A stretch of 64,000 nucleotides of DNA from Geobacter sp. (GCA_009684525.1 WKKR01000001.1:1240001-1304000); one strand, 5' to 3'; numbered from the stretch's first letter, positions 16,451 through 27,065 are shown. Notes: a model not told the origin generated them from the letters alone. Made by a program: numbers and translations.

Positions 16451-17053
16451 TCAGCATTTAGTTGTTATGGCAGCAGCAAAGGTCATCCAAAGTATTTCTA
16501 CCTCAGCGGACAAAGAATTGGAAAAGTCGTTCATGACCCACTGGATAGCAGTAAAGTTAATCGTACCAATAAACATGCTTGTCAAAACACCGGGATCCAG
16601 TTTCCGGTTAATAATACCGGCATCCTGCGCCTGAGAGATGATGGAGCAAATACCTCTGGAGTACTGTGCGATGTTGTGTCTGACCTTCGTCCGGAGGTTC
16701 TTGTTCAATACCAGCACTTCATCAGAAAAAATTAAGCGGGGAATACCGATATGTTCTTCTATGTAAGACAGGTGGCGTTTAAAGATTTCTGCCAGTTTTT
16801 GCAGCGGATCATCAATCTCTGAAGCTGCATCAAGCAACGATTCCAGGTCTTTCCCTATCTTATCAATCACCGCAATAAAAATTTCTTCCTTGTTTTTGAA
16901 GTGGCGGTAAATATTGCCCTCGGAAATACCAGTGGCAGAGGCAATCTCCGCTGTAGTCGCCCCGTTTATACCCTTCTGCCCGATAACCTTCAAAGCAGCC
17001 TCAGTAATCTGGCTCTGCCTAACCTCAGTTGTTTCCCTTATTCTGACTGCCAT
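16451..17053 (-). CDS. TetR-family regulator, paralogue of the one at 50.9 kb
   Basis: A 200-residue TetR regulator, helix-turn-helix TAEIASATGISEGNIYRHFKNKEEI at about residues 30-54. ATG 17053 is chosen because GAAAGGAAATGTG precedes it and because the paralogue at 50898-51500 begins at the same point; the two proteins align throughout (TEVRQ.QITEAAL.VIGQKG.NGATT near the start). It lies directly upstream of the efflux operon regulator, in the same direction, with 64 bases between. Its own upstream region carries a probable operator (17074-17093) and a perfect TTTGACCTAGGTCAAA dyad, so it may respond to both an effector and a CRP/FNR-type regulator. Confidence 0.88.
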   Translation of the reverse strand: MAVRIRETTEVRQSQITEAALKVIGQKGINGATTAEIASATGISEGNIYRHFKNKEEIFIAVIDKIGKDLESLLDAASEIDDPLQKLAEIFKRHLSYIEEHIGIPRLIFSDEVLVLNKNLRTKVRHNIAQYSRGICSIISQAQDAGIINRKLDPGVLTSMFIGTINFTAIQWVMNDFSNSLSAEVEILWMTFAAAITTKC

Positions 17054-17073
17054 CACATTTCCTTTCACTATGT

Positions 17074-17093
17074 GCAAGTGAGCATTTGCTTGC
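17074..17093. promoter_or_regulatory. Probable TetR operator (site B)
   Basis: GCAAGTGAGCATTTGCTTGC, a near-palindrome with outer arms GCAAG/CTTGC, 21 bases upstream of the TetR start at 17053. It shares AAGTGAGCATTTRCTT with site A and a looser form with site C. Confidence 0.65.
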
Positions 17094-17120
17094 ATATAAC
17101 AATATAAAACGAATTCCCAC

Positions 17121-17136
17121 TTTGACCTAGGTCAAA
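17121..17136. promoter_or_regulatory. Perfect HcpR/DNR-like palindrome
   Basis: TTTGACCTAGGTCAAA, a perfect 16-bp palindrome 68 bases upstream of the TetR start. TTGACC-N2-GGTCAA is the form described for HcpR-type regulators of nitrosative stress in anaerobes. The stretch 17054-17403 otherwise contains only the TetR operator, a second dyad and the hcp terminator. Confidence 0.7.
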
Positions 17137-17289
17137 ATTTGTAATTTTTCTCAACGATTTTTTTAAAACATCCCTTCTCAATTTATTAGCGCCATCTGTA
17201 TTCTAAAGCCTCTAAATAGATTCTCTTTCGATGATCCCTTGCGGATTTATCAAGCGTCTTTACGATACAACAATGTCCCAAGTGGCAGT

Positions 17290-17303
17290 TTGACCTATAT
17301 CAA
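17290..17303 (-). promoter_or_regulatory. FNR-family dyad, second copy of the PAS-gene site
   Basis: TTGACCTATATCAA, identical to 7956-7969. It lies about 240 bases upstream of the TetR start and downstream of hcp, so the only gene it could activate on the minus strand is the TetR regulator, through a long leader. Confidence 0.5.
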
Positions 17304-17344
17304 GAAAGGGTCGAAAGCATAAAATACGAATCGGTTGCCTGAAA

Positions 17345-17382
17345 CAATGAGCGCCCCGCAGTAGACCGCGAGGCGCTCATTG
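17345..17382 (-). terminator. hcp terminator hairpin
   Basis: Arms CAATGAGCGCC / GGCGCTCATTG enclose 16 bases, 20 bases after the hcp stop codon. The following bases on the minus strand are TTTC, a weak T-tract. Confidence 0.65.
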
Positions 17383-17403
17383 CTCAACCCAGTTATTATT
17401 CTG

Positions 17404-19005
17404 TTACCCCAACATCGCCTTCATATCGGCATCGACCGTGGTGATCGGCCCGACATTGAAGTTCTCCACCAGGAAGGCTAGCACATTGGGGGTTATGAAG
17501 GCCGGCAGGGTCGGCCCGAGTTTGATATTCTTGATCCCCAGATGGAACAGGGTCAGCAGGATGACCACCGCCTTCTGCTCGTACCAGGAAAGAACCATGG
17601 AAAGAGGCAGGTCGTTGACGCCGCACTCAAAGGCGCCTGCCAGGGCCACGGCAATCTGGATGGCAGAGTAGGCATCGTTGCACTGGCCGATGTCCAGCAG
17701 GCGGGGAATGCCGCCGATATCGCCGAAATCCAGCTTGTTGAAGCGGTATTTGCCGCAGGCCAGGGTCATGATGACCGTATCCTTGGGTGCCTTTTCAGCG
17801 AACTCGGTGTAGTAGTTGCGCCCTGATTTGGCGCCGTCGCAGCCGCCCACCAGGAAGAAGTGCTTGATGGCGCCGGACTTGACCGCGGCAATGACCTTGT
17901 CGGCCACACCCAGCACGGCATTGTGGCCAAAGCCGGTCAGGATCTCCTGGCCGGGGTTTTCCGGCAGTGCCGGACATTCCAGGGCCTTGTTGATCAGCGC
18001 GCTGAAATCCCAGCCGTCGATGTGCTTAACACCGGGCCAGGCCACCAGACCCCAGGTGAAGAGACGGTCGGTGTAGGAGTCAGCCGGTCGCTGGATGCAG
18101 TTGGTATTGAAGACGATCGCGCCGGGGAAGTTGACGAATTCCTTGGCCTGATCCTGCCACGCACCGCCGAAGTTGCCGACCAGGTGGCTGTATTTCTTGA
18201 GACCGGGATAACCATGGGCCGGCAGCATCTCGCCGTGGGTGTAGACATTGATGCCCTTGCCTTCTGTTTGCTTGAGGATCTCCTCCAGCATCTTAAGGTC
18301 GTGGCCGGAAACCAGGATGGCCTTGCCGGCCTTGGTGCCGAGCTGGACCGGAGTTGGTACCGGATGGCCGTAGGTGTCGGTGTGAGCGCTGTTCAGCAGC
18401 CCCATTACGGTCAGGTTATGCTTGCCGCACTCCATGGCCAGGCCGACATAATCCATCAGTCCCAGGTTAGGATCGGTAGTGGCGGCCAGGGCCTTCTGGA
18501 AATAGGCCATAACCTCGTCGTCGTTACGTCCCAGGATCATGGCGTGATCCATATAGGCCGCCATACCCTTCAAGCCGTACATCACGATCTCGATCACGGA
18601 GCGGATGTCTTCGTTGACATGCTGGGTGTTGATGCCGTGGGCCTCACCCTGCCTGACCAGGCCGTCCAGGTTGCCTTCGGGTTGCCAGGCGGCAGCTTCT
18701 CCAGGGATGGTCACACCGGCAATAGCCTTGGCCTTCTCCTTCAGCTCGTAGCACTGTTTGATCAGGCCGGCGATGCGTGCCGGTTCGAAGTCGACGTTCG
18801 TTACAGTGGTAAAGAGCCCTTCAATGGTAAAGCGGTCGATCTCGGCATTGCGGCCGATCTTGTCGGCATACAGCGCCAGGCTTTTGAGGCCGTAAAGAAG
18901 GTGATCCTGCAGGGCCGCCACATCCGGCTTTTTCCCGCACACGCCCGAAATGTTGCACCCGGTACCATTTGCTGCCTGCTCGCATTGATTACAAAACATA
19001 CTCAT
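17404..19005 (-). CDS. hcp: Hybrid cluster protein (hydroxylamine/NO reductase), class I
   Basis: Hcp carries a 4Fe-4S cluster and a hybrid Fe-S-O cluster; it reduces NO to N2O and, in vitro, hydroxylamine to ammonia. The N-terminal cluster motif is C-x2-C-x8-C-x5-C (CNQCEQ...CNISGVC), the class I spacing of obligate anaerobes. Later Cys segments VFNTNCIQRP, GGCDGAK and IGQCNDAY bear the hybrid cluster ligands. I place the start at ATG 19005 (MSMFCNQC, 533 aa), with AAGGAGG 7 bases before it; an upstream in-frame start at 19035 would fall before that ribosome site. A perfect TTGACTGCAGTCAA dyad and a TATAAT box lie upstream. The nitrite-reducing operon is the next transcription unit. Confidence 0.97.
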   Translation of the reverse strand: MSMFCNQCEQAANGTGCNISGVCGKKPDVAALQDHLLYGLKSLALYADKIGRNAEIDRFTIEGLFTTVTNVDFEPARIAGLIKQCYELKEKAKAIAGVTIPGEAAAWQPEGNLDGLVRQGEAHGINTQHVNEDIRSVIEIVMYGLKGMAAYMDHAMILGRNDDEVMAYFQKALAATTDPNLGLMDYVGLAMECGKHNLTVMGLLNSAHTDTYGHPVPTPVQLGTKAGKAILVSGHDLKMLEEILKQTEGKGINVYTHGEMLPAHGYPGLKKYSHLVGNFGGAWQDQAKEFVNFPGAIVFNTNCIQRPADSYTDRLFTWGLVAWPGVKHIDGWDFSALINKALECPALPENPGQEILTGFGHNAVLGVADKVIAAVKSGAIKHFFLVGGCDGAKSGRNYYTEFAEKAPKDTVIMTLACGKYRFNKLDFGDIGGIPRLLDIGQCNDAYSAIQIAVALAGAFECGVNDLPLSMVLSWYEQKAVVILLTLFHLGIKNIKLGPTLPAFITPNVLAFLVENFNVGPITTVDADMKAMLG

Positions 19006-19073
19006 GATTGATTCCTCCTTGTGTTTTTGTTTCAATAATCTGGATTTGTGAATTCTGAATTGATTAACGACAA

Positions 19074-19113
19074 ATTATACCGTTTCCTGTTGTCCGTGCT
19101 TGACTGCAGTCAA
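19074..19113 (-). promoter_or_regulatory. hcp promoter with HcpR-like dyad
   Basis: TTGACTGCAGTCAA (19100-19113, perfect palindrome) is followed on the minus strand by TATAAT (19079-19074). The centre-to-centre distance of 30 bases puts the dyad near -41, the class II activator position. Expected leader is about 60 bases. Confidence 0.75.
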
Positions 19114-19151
19114 AAATACAATGAAATGTCTTGCTCTCACTTTTCAAATCA

Positions 19152-19847
19152 TCACAATTTGTAACCGCGGGTGACATAGGAAAGCACTTCCCCCATAAGA
19201 CTATTAATCTCAGCATACATTGTATTGCTTACCCTCTTGATTTCAGATGCAGTCTGGATACAAGGGACCGAAATCAGCTCTTTGCTGCAGTTGTCCAGGA
19301 TTGCCTGAACACTATCCGGGGTTGTTTCGAGATGGAACTGCAACCCGAGGACATTCTGCCCGATTTGAAAGGCCTGGTTTTCACATACGGAGCTTTTTGC
19401 AAGGCGGACAGCCCCGGAAGGAAGGTCGAATGTCTCACCGTGCCAGTGAAAAACAATGCATTTTTCTGGGAAGCGGAACGTATTCGTCACACTTGGCGTG
19501 GCTTCAACCTGAAACCAGCCGATTTCTTTTTGAGGATTACTATAAACACGCGCTCCAAGTGCGCTGGCAATGAGTTGTGCCCCAAGGCAAACTCCAAGAA
19601 CTGGGATGTTTTGGTCAATTGCATTACGAATAAACTGTTTTTCCGGTCTAAGCCATGGCAGGCAGGCATCGTCATTTACGCTCATGGGACCGCCCATCAC
19701 AATGATGAGATCGAAATCTTTTGCTTGTGGCAGAGCATGATCCTCGAAGAAACGAGTATAGCTGACATCGGCACTCTGATCTTCCAGCCACTGAGCCATG
19801 CTGCCAATGCCTTCGAACGGTACATGTTGAAGTACGTGAACTTTCAT
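19152..19847 (-). CDS. Class I glutamine amidotransferase-like protein
   Basis: A 231-residue cytosolic protein of the GMP-synthase-like glutamine amidotransferase family. The nucleophile elbow PVLGVCLGAQ holds Cys near residue 94, and the His-Glu pair is in LQFHLETT near 171-175; the oxyanion region IIVMGGPMSV is also present, so the triad is complete. No synthase domain is fused. It lies 82 bases after nrfA in the same direction and may be carried on the nar-nrf transcript. Relatives act on gamma-glutamyl compounds or as stand-alone glutaminases; the acceptor is unknown. Confidence 0.85.
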   Translation of the reverse strand: MKVHVLQHVPFEGIGSMAQWLEDQSADVSYTRFFEDHALPQAKDFDLIIVMGGPMSVNDDACLPWLRPEKQFIRNAIDQNIPVLGVCLGAQLIASALGARVYSNPQKEIGWFQVEATPSVTNTFRFPEKCIVFHWHGETFDLPSGAVRLAKSSVCENQAFQIGQNVLGLQFHLETTPDSVQAILDNCSKELISVPCIQTASEIKRVSNTMYAEINSLMGEVLSYVTRGYKL

Positions 19848-19929
19848 TTGTTCCTTTGCTTCATGTCAGCGTATCGAAGTAGAAGTCAATAACCGGAGAG
19901 CGGCTGCGGACCGCTTTCTGGTGTCAAAA

Positions 19930-21381
19930 TTATTTAATTTCAGGAGACTTGATCTCATGCTCGGGTCTGAACATGATCTTTTTCGCGCCCCGGTTGTTGG
20001 TGTACTTTGAGAGTTCCAGGTCGATTGATTCAGGCACCTTTTCTCCGGCCTGCGCAAGCAGCTTGCGAAGTAGCGCATCGGCAGAAGCGGCATATTTTGC
20101 CGAATCGTTCAAAACACGCATTGATTCCTTTGGGTTGTGGAAACCGTTAGAGTTCTCAGCACCTATGAATATAAGCCGATAGAAGGCCTGTTCGTACTGC
20201 TCTTTTGCCTGAGCGTAGAGAGCCCTGTCGATCTTTTTACCGGATGCCTCGGCCTTGTTCGCTATCTCGAACAGCTTGGCGTCGGTTGCCGTTGAGTAGC
20301 CTGCCTTCAGATACACGTTCATGGTGTTGTCCTGGATAGCAAAGATCTTGTCGCGGAGCAGTTGCGGTGTCTCGCTATGACAGGCCGCACAGGCAACCAG
20401 ATCATTTTTCAGCGGACTCATGATCCTGTGGTCCGAAATCTTCTGGCCATCCCTTGTAACGGTCGGCATATGGCAATCCGCACAGCTGACACCGTTGGCC
20501 CAATGCGGGCTGTTGTTGGAGAAGAGTTCATACTCGGGGTGACGAATGAAACCCAACTTGAAGCCGGTCACGCTCTGTGTCCACTCAGCATTTGCTGGAG
20601 AACTCTTGATCTCGGCAATTATGTTTTCAATGCTGATATTACCGACCTTGCTGCCCTGCCAGGGAAAGACAACGTCCGTCGAATGCATCTCCTTGTCCTT
20701 GGGGATCATGTAGCTGACATGGCACTGGGCACAGACCAGGGTCCGCTTTTCCTGCAAGGTGAGCTGTGCCTCGTCCATGCCGATTTTCTTGAGTGCCTTT
20801 CCCAGCGTAAAACCACGGGAAATCTTGAGAGCCATCCCTCTGTTGTCGTGGCAATCAATACAGGCGACTCCAAGAGTCTGTTGGTCTTTAGGGAGTCTTG
20901 CCAATACTTCCTTGTATGGGGTTGAGAAGTAGGCCTTCCCCATCTGTTTCTCTAGCATTGGCGCATAGGGTGTTTTGCACGTCAGGCATGAGCCCCCGGC
21001 TTTTACTCGGCCAGGGTCGACTTCAAGCTGGTCCTGAACCATGAAGAAGTGCCCACGAGGTTCGCGGTATTCGGTGCCAAAGCCCCAACCGTTGTAGAGC
21101 AACGCCAGAAACGGGTATTCGTCGAGCTTGTCACGACGGTCCTCACCGACATCGTAGCCCTTCTTGTATTTGCTCTTGCCGGCCGGGGTCGGTTCGCCCG
21201 TCTGACGCCAGAGTTTATATTGGAGCGGATATACCTTACCCCACTCGGCCGGATCAACTGTGCCGTCTTCAATCGTAACCGTCTTCATCGGCTCCACCTT
21301 CTTCGGCGAGCATCCTGCCCAGATTATTGTGGTGGCCAGAATAACCAGCACGGCGCATCTCTTAGCGTACTTTTTTTGCAT
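19930..21381 (-). CDS. nrfA: Ammonia-forming cytochrome c nitrite reductase, lipoprotein form
   Basis: NrfA reduces nitrite to ammonium with five hemes. The 483-residue protein has the active-site heme motif CLTCK (residues 132-136) and four CxxCH motifs: CIDCH, CAQCH, CADCH and CAACH. The N-terminus ends in IIWAGC, a lipobox, so the mature enzyme should be a membrane-anchored lipoprotein. In the motif FIRHPEYE, Arg stands where E. coli NrfA has the calcium-ligand Gln (AQHPEYE), which matches the calcium-independent subclass described from Geobacter lovleyi. No nrfH quinol dehydrogenase gene is in the window, so the electron donor is unclear. It follows narK by 68 bases and looks like the end of the nar operon. 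Confidence 0.95.
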   Translation of the reverse strand: MQKKYAKRCAVLVILATTIIWAGCSPKKVEPMKTVTIEDGTVDPAEWGKVYPLQYKLWRQTGEPTPAGKSKYKKGYDVGEDRRDKLDEYPFLALLYNGWGFGTEYREPRGHFFMVQDQLEVDPGRVKAGGSCLTCKTPYAPMLEKQMGKAYFSTPYKEVLARLPKDQQTLGVACIDCHDNRGMALKISRGFTLGKALKKIGMDEAQLTLQEKRTLVCAQCHVSYMIPKDKEMHSTDVVFPWQGSKVGNISIENIIAEIKSSPANAEWTQSVTGFKLGFIRHPEYELFSNNSPHWANGVSCADCHMPTVTRDGQKISDHRIMSPLKNDLVACAACHSETPQLLRDKIFAIQDNTMNVYLKAGYSTATDAKLFEIANKAEASGKKIDRALYAQAKEQYEQAFYRLIFIGAENSNGFHNPKESMRVLNDSAKYAASADALLRKLLAQAGEKVPESIDLELSKYTNNRGAKKIMFRPEHEIKSPEIK

Positions 21382-21449
21382 GTCCTACCTCCATTAGATT
21401 GTTTTATCCGTATAGGATCGATTTTGTTGCGTTGAGTCAACTAACAGCC

Positions 21450-22835
21450 TCAACAGGGCATCTCGGCGTTTTTTCGAGAGTAATACCACCAGGTCGTGAT
21501 GATGCAGGTTACGTAAAAGAAGACAAATCCGTACAGTGCCGCTTGTGGTCCGCCGGTCGCGGCAATTGAAGTACCGAATCCCTTGGGGATGAAGAAGGCT
21601 CCGTAGGCCGCAAAAGCAGAGGTAAATCCAAGCACTGCCGCCGCTTCCTTACCGGCATCCTTGAAGGCTTGCTCCTGAGCCTCCGTATCCTTGCCCTGCG
21701 CATCTCGCTGCCGCTCGGTGAGAAAGATGACCGGAATCATACGGAAGGTGGAACCGTTACCAATTCCGGTTGTGAAGAACAAAAGGATGAACAGGGCGAG
21801 GAAACCCCAGAAATCGCCGCCCACGCCCCCATGAGGCAGAAAGAAGAGCACTCCGAAAACCGCTGCCGCCATGACGATAAAATTCCATAAAGTTACCCGC
21901 GCGCCGCCCAGTTTATCAGCCACCCAGCCTCCCAGCGGCCTGGCCAACGCACCGACGAGGGGGCCGAGAAAAGCGTACTGGGTGGGGTTTTCAGCCGGAA
22001 ACTGAGACTTGATCAGGAGCGGCAGACCCGCAGAGTAACCGATGAACGAACCGAATGTTCCCAAGTAGAGCCAACACATGATCCAATTGTGTCTGCGCTT
22101 GAATATGATCGATTGTTCCTTAAATGATGCCTTGGCGCTGGCGATATCATTCATACCGAACCATGCCGCAATGGTGGATGTGAGAATCAGCGGGACCCAG
22201 ACAAAGCCGGCGTTTTGCATCCAGATTGATGTCGTTTGCCCCTTGATCACGCATATCTGCGGGTCACCACACAGAGCGCTGAACATGCCGGTGGTTATCA
22301 CCAGTGGCACCAGAAACTGCATGGCGCTTACTCCCAGGTTTCCCAGGCCGGCGTTCAGGCCCAATGCGGTTCCTTTTTGCGCCTTGGGGTAGAAAAAACT
22401 GATATTTGCCATGCTCGACGCGAAATTGCCACCACCGAAGCCGCACAGCAGAGCCAGAATCAGCATGGTGGTATAACTGGTGCTCGGATCGCGCACGGCA
22501 AAACCGATGCCAATGGCTGGGATCAGGAGGGATGCCGTGCTGATAGTGGTCCATTTTCGACCGCCAAAAATCGGGACCATGAAAGAGTAGAAAATTCGTA
22601 GAGTAGCGCCCGTCAGTCCGGGAAGAGCCGCCAGCCAGAACAGCTTGTTTGGATCGAATGTAAACCCGATGGTGGTGAGATTGACAACAACCACACTCCA
22701 GACCATCCAGACCGCAAAGGCCAGAAACAGGGCAGGAATCGATATCCACAGGTTGCGGGTAGCAATCCTTTTCCCTTCCTTCTCCCAGAATTCTTTGTTT
22801 TCCGGGTTCCATTCTGTAATTACGCGAGAGGACAT
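21450..22835 (-). CDS. narK: NarK-type nitrate/nitrite transporter (second)
   Basis: A 461-residue, 12-helix major facilitator of the nitrate/nitrite porter family. The family signature is recognisable in helix 5 (GNLGVSAMQFLVPLV, preceded by GLNAGLG), with a helix-2 Arg (GATLRIFYSFMVP) and a matching helix-8 region (ARPLGGWVADKLGG). The N-terminus has a 25-residue cytosolic extension. A long loop lies between helices 10 and 11 (AQGKDTEAQEQAFKDAGKE). Lying between narK1 and nrfA, it could be the nitrite exporter or exchanger that feeds periplasmic NrfA. Confidence 0.92.
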   Translation of the reverse strand: MSSRVITEWNPENKEFWEKEGKRIATRNLWISIPALFLAFAVWMVWSVVVVNLTTIGFTFDPNKLFWLAALPGLTGATLRIFYSFMVPIFGGRKWTTISTASLLIPAIGIGFAVRDPSTSYTTMLILALLCGFGGGNFASSMANISFFYPKAQKGTALGLNAGLGNLGVSAMQFLVPLVITTGMFSALCGDPQICVIKGQTTSIWMQNAGFVWVPLILTSTIAAWFGMNDIASAKASFKEQSIIFKRRHNWIMCWLYLGTFGSFIGYSAGLPLLIKSQFPAENPTQYAFLGPLVGALARPLGGWVADKLGGARVTLWNFIVMAAAVFGVLFFLPHGGVGGDFWGFLALFILLFFTTGIGNGSTFRMIPVIFLTERQRDAQGKDTEAQEQAFKDAGKEAAAVLGFTSAFAAYGAFFIPKGFGTSIAATGGPQAALYGFVFFYVTCIITTWWYYSRKNAEMPC

Positions 22836-22862
22836 TCCTGGTCTCCTTGGTTTACTGGAAAG

Positions 22863-24371
22863 TTAAAGCCGTACGCCCGCTGCTGGTCCTTCGATCTTGC
22901 GCATATCCTTAGGGTGTTTTGCCAACATCATCTTCCTCACAACATAATGTAAGGACACTATGCAGAGCAGGGAAAGGACGAATATGAACATCCAGCAGCT
23001 GCTCCAAAGGCCGGACCATTCAAGGAGATATCCGAATACAATCGGGCAAACAAAACCGCCCAATCCTCCAATTACTCCCACCATTCCGCCAACAACGCCC
23101 ACCTCCTCCGGAAAGTAATCCGGAATCAGCTTATAAACAGCGGCCATGCCGATTCCCCATGAGATTCCCAAGATCAAGACAAATGCAGCAAAGATCCAGA
23201 CATTGGCCTGAAAGAAGATTCGCGTCACACCTTTGGCGAGCAGTTCTTTCTTGTAAACCGTTTGCCCGACCACAACCACCGGTTCCTGCCAGGCCTGTTT
23301 ACTGGGGAAAATCAGCATCTTGTCATCAAAATTCGTCATGATTTCCGGCTTGCCCTTTAACAGGTATGACTGTTCATCAATAACAATGGAGGTAGAGGTC
23401 ACTTCTTTCACCACTCCCCCGCGCTTGGCCATAACCCCTTGCCCCGGTGAATAAATTTCCATCTTAGGTACGATGATCAGAAGGCTAATTAATGTCGAAA
23501 CTGTCAACACCACGTACATGATCTGACGACCGCCGAATTTGTCGGATAACCATCCTCCGAGAGCACGAAACACTCCCGAGGGAAGGCTAAACATGGAGGC
23601 AAACAGACCGGCGGTAACCATCGGCAGGTAATAGACATTGACAAAATAGGGCATGAGCCACTGGGAAAAAGCCACAAAACAGCCGAATACCAGAAAGTAA
23701 TAAAGGCCAAAGCGCCAGACGCGAACATGCTTGAGCGGCGTCAGCATCTTCGTGAAGGATTTGCTGGAGCTGGCCGGTTTCCTGTTCTCGCTGAAAAGAG
23801 CGAAGACCACTCCCATTCCTGCCAGGATCAGTGCGTAATACACCGGAAGCTGCCGCCAGCCATCGATATTGGCGCCGCTGTTGGTCAACCTATTGAGCAT
23901 GGTCGGGGCGAACAATGTGGTAAGGGCTGCTCCGACATTCCCGGCACCGAAGATACCAAGCGCCGTGCCTTGACGCTCTCGGGGATACCATACCGAGGTG
24001 AAGGCGATGCCGATAGAAAAACTGACTCCGGCCAGACCAAAACCAAAGCTGCACAGGGCAAACAAGAAAAAGCTGTCAGCCTTTGACAGCAGGTACATGG
24101 GGACGGCGCAGAGGAAAAGTAGCGAGACGAATACAGGCTTGCCTCCGAACTTGTCAGTCAACATGCCGGCCGGAAGGCGGAACAGCGAGCCGGTCAGGAC
24201 CGGAATCCCCAGGAGCCAGCCGATCTTCACCGGTCCCCAGTTGAACACCTGGTTGTCGACCAGAAATGTCACCAGCACGCCATTGAACATCCAGGCGGCG
24301 AAACAGACCGTGAAAGCAAGGGTGTTGAGAAAGAGGATCTTATGTGATTTTGCGGTTGCGATTTCCAGCAT
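22863..24371 (-). CDS. narK: NarK-type nitrate/nitrite transporter (first), with loop insert
   Basis: A 502-residue major facilitator of the nitrate/nitrite porter family. Recognisable parts are helix 2 (GSLFRLPAGMLTDKFGGKPV), the nitrate signature in helix 5 (FGAGNVGAALTTLFAP) and helix 8 (FRALGGWLSDKFGG). About 80 mostly hydrophilic residues (near 310-395; EIYSPGQGV to YKKELLAKG) are inserted between helices 9 and 10. ATG 24371 is preferred over an upstream TTG because AAAGGG precedes it. It begins 41 bases after narI and is part of the nar operon. Nitrate uptake is the likely role. Confidence 0.92.
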   Translation of the reverse strand: MLEIATAKSHKILFLNTLAFTVCFAAWMFNGVLVTFLVDNQVFNWGPVKIGWLLGIPVLTGSLFRLPAGMLTDKFGGKPVFVSLLFLCAVPMYLLSKADSFFLFALCSFGFGLAGVSFSIGIAFTSVWYPRERQGTALGIFGAGNVGAALTTLFAPTMLNRLTNSGANIDGWRQLPVYYALILAGMGVVFALFSENRKPASSSKSFTKMLTPLKHVRVWRFGLYYFLVFGCFVAFSQWLMPYFVNVYYLPMVTAGLFASMFSLPSGVFRALGGWLSDKFGGRQIMYVVLTVSTLISLLIIVPKMEIYSPGQGVMAKRGGVVKEVTSTSIVIDEQSYLLKGKPEIMTNFDDKMLIFPSKQAWQEPVVVVGQTVYKKELLAKGVTRIFFQANVWIFAAFVLILGISWGIGMAAVYKLIPDYFPEEVGVVGGMVGVIGGLGGFVCPIVFGYLLEWSGLWSSCWMFIFVLSLLCIVSLHYVVRKMMLAKHPKDMRKIEGPAAGVRL

Positions 24372-24412
24372 CAGCAAGCCCTTTCAAACCCGTAGTAATC
24401 ACACCAGAATTA

Positions 24413-25078
24413 CTATTTTGCCCGCCAGCGATACAGAATCGGCGGGTCTTTCAAAAAGTCGAACGGGACATACAGCAGGTGTACCAGCTTGGTGAACGGC
24501 AACAGTGCCACGATCAGGAAAGCACCGGCCGCATGCAGTTTGAAGACCAGCGGGAAATCGGTCATGTACTCTATCTGCGGGTTGAAAGTCAGTAGCGACC
24601 AGAGATAGGGAACCGCCGTGTGCAGATACCACTGAGAGCCCCAACGCATGAAAGTGGCGACGTAAACGCCGGTCATGGACTGAGCAAGCAGGAGGTAAAG
24701 CACTACCCAGTCCGAGGCGAATGTCACCCGCTTCAAGATCGGTGTATTGACTCGACGCAGCAGCAGTACCAGGCATCCGAAAACGGCGAAAAGTCCCAAT
24801 GCAAGTCCGATGCTCTCGATAACTACCAGGTTGTTCTGGTTTCCTAGAAGCGCTTTCATCGGGCCGGGGGCAACAACGCCCAGAACGTGGGCCGCCAGCA
24901 CCGGAATGATGCCGTAATGCCACGGATTGATACCCCAGAATAGGGTCTTGCGCTCCAGAAATTGAGTGGAATAGGCCGACCAGGTCAAGCGGTTGCTGAA
25001 GAAACGATAGGGTGTTACGAAAATAATCAGCGCCAGGGCGGTGTAGGGCAAAACGATAAAGATAAAGCTGTTTAACAT
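24413..25078 (-). CDS. narI: Respiratory nitrate reductase gamma subunit (cytochrome b)
   Basis: The 221-residue NarI has five membrane helices and carries the two b hemes that take electrons from quinol and pass them to NarH. Candidate heme His residues are in NPWHYGIIPVLAAHVLG (helix 2) and FKLHAAGAFLIV with FTKLVHLLYVP (helix 5). It overlaps the 3' end of narJ by 7 bases. Length matches the family. Confidence 0.95.
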   Translation of the reverse strand: MLNSFIFIVLPYTALALIIFVTPYRFFSNRLTWSAYSTQFLERKTLFWGINPWHYGIIPVLAAHVLGVVAPGPMKALLGNQNNLVVIESIGLALGLFAVFGCLVLLLRRVNTPILKRVTFASDWVVLYLLLAQSMTGVYVATFMRWGSQWYLHTAVPYLWSLLTFNPQIEYMTDFPLVFKLHAAGAFLIVALLPFTKLVHLLYVPFDFLKDPPILYRWRAK

Positions 25079-25613
25079 GACGGCACCTCCCTACAGTCTT
25101 CTGCGCAGAGCAGCCGGGCCGCTTCAACCAGCACCTTCCAGTGGGAATCCTGCCGGCCGGCGAAGGCGCTATTATACCGTTCCACGCCCGGCAGCACGCA
25201 TTCGGAGATGAATGGCTGTCGCGCTCCGTGTTGATCCTGACGTGCCAGATGGGCCAGAAAACCGAGCAGCACCGAAAGGTGGTCGGGAAGTTCAGTCGCA
25301 ATGGGGGTGTATCCACAGCGCTCGAACTCCTGTTTCAGCATGATCATGTAGCCGCCCTTTTTCTGGTTGTCTCCGAAAAGGTGGTGGCCCAGATAGGGGG
25401 CCGTGGCCGGATTGAAATCAAAGGTGGCAACGTACTCTTCCTGTAACTCTGCCAGGGAAGAGGCTTCAGCAAACCCGGCGAAGTCGGATATGGGGCTGTC
25501 CAGGTGCAGCTTATTCAAGAAAGAGCTGACAAGTTCATAATCAACCCGCAGTTGCTGTTTTTCCGTCGGATAGTCGAGCAGCCGGGCAAGGGCATCGTAG
25601 CTGGCGGCAATGG

Positions 25614-25617
<4 letters not shown>
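25072..25617 (-). CDS. narJ: Nitrate reductase assembly chaperone
   Basis: NarJ (181 aa) is a cytosolic TorD-type chaperone needed for cofactor insertion into NarG and membrane docking. The all-helical fold and family landmarks are present: ARLLDYPTE near residue 10, LQEEYVATFDFNPATAPYLGHHLFG (about 54-78) and the LPDHLSVLLGFLAHLA helix. It overlaps narH by 4 bases (ATGA) and narI by 7, so narH, narJ and narI are translationally coupled. Confidence 0.95.

Positions 25618-27065
<1,448 letters not shown>

Noticed and set aside
17860-19011. A 383-codon plus-strand frame opposite hcp
   Set aside because: Hcp is unambiguous on the minus strand with all cluster ligands.
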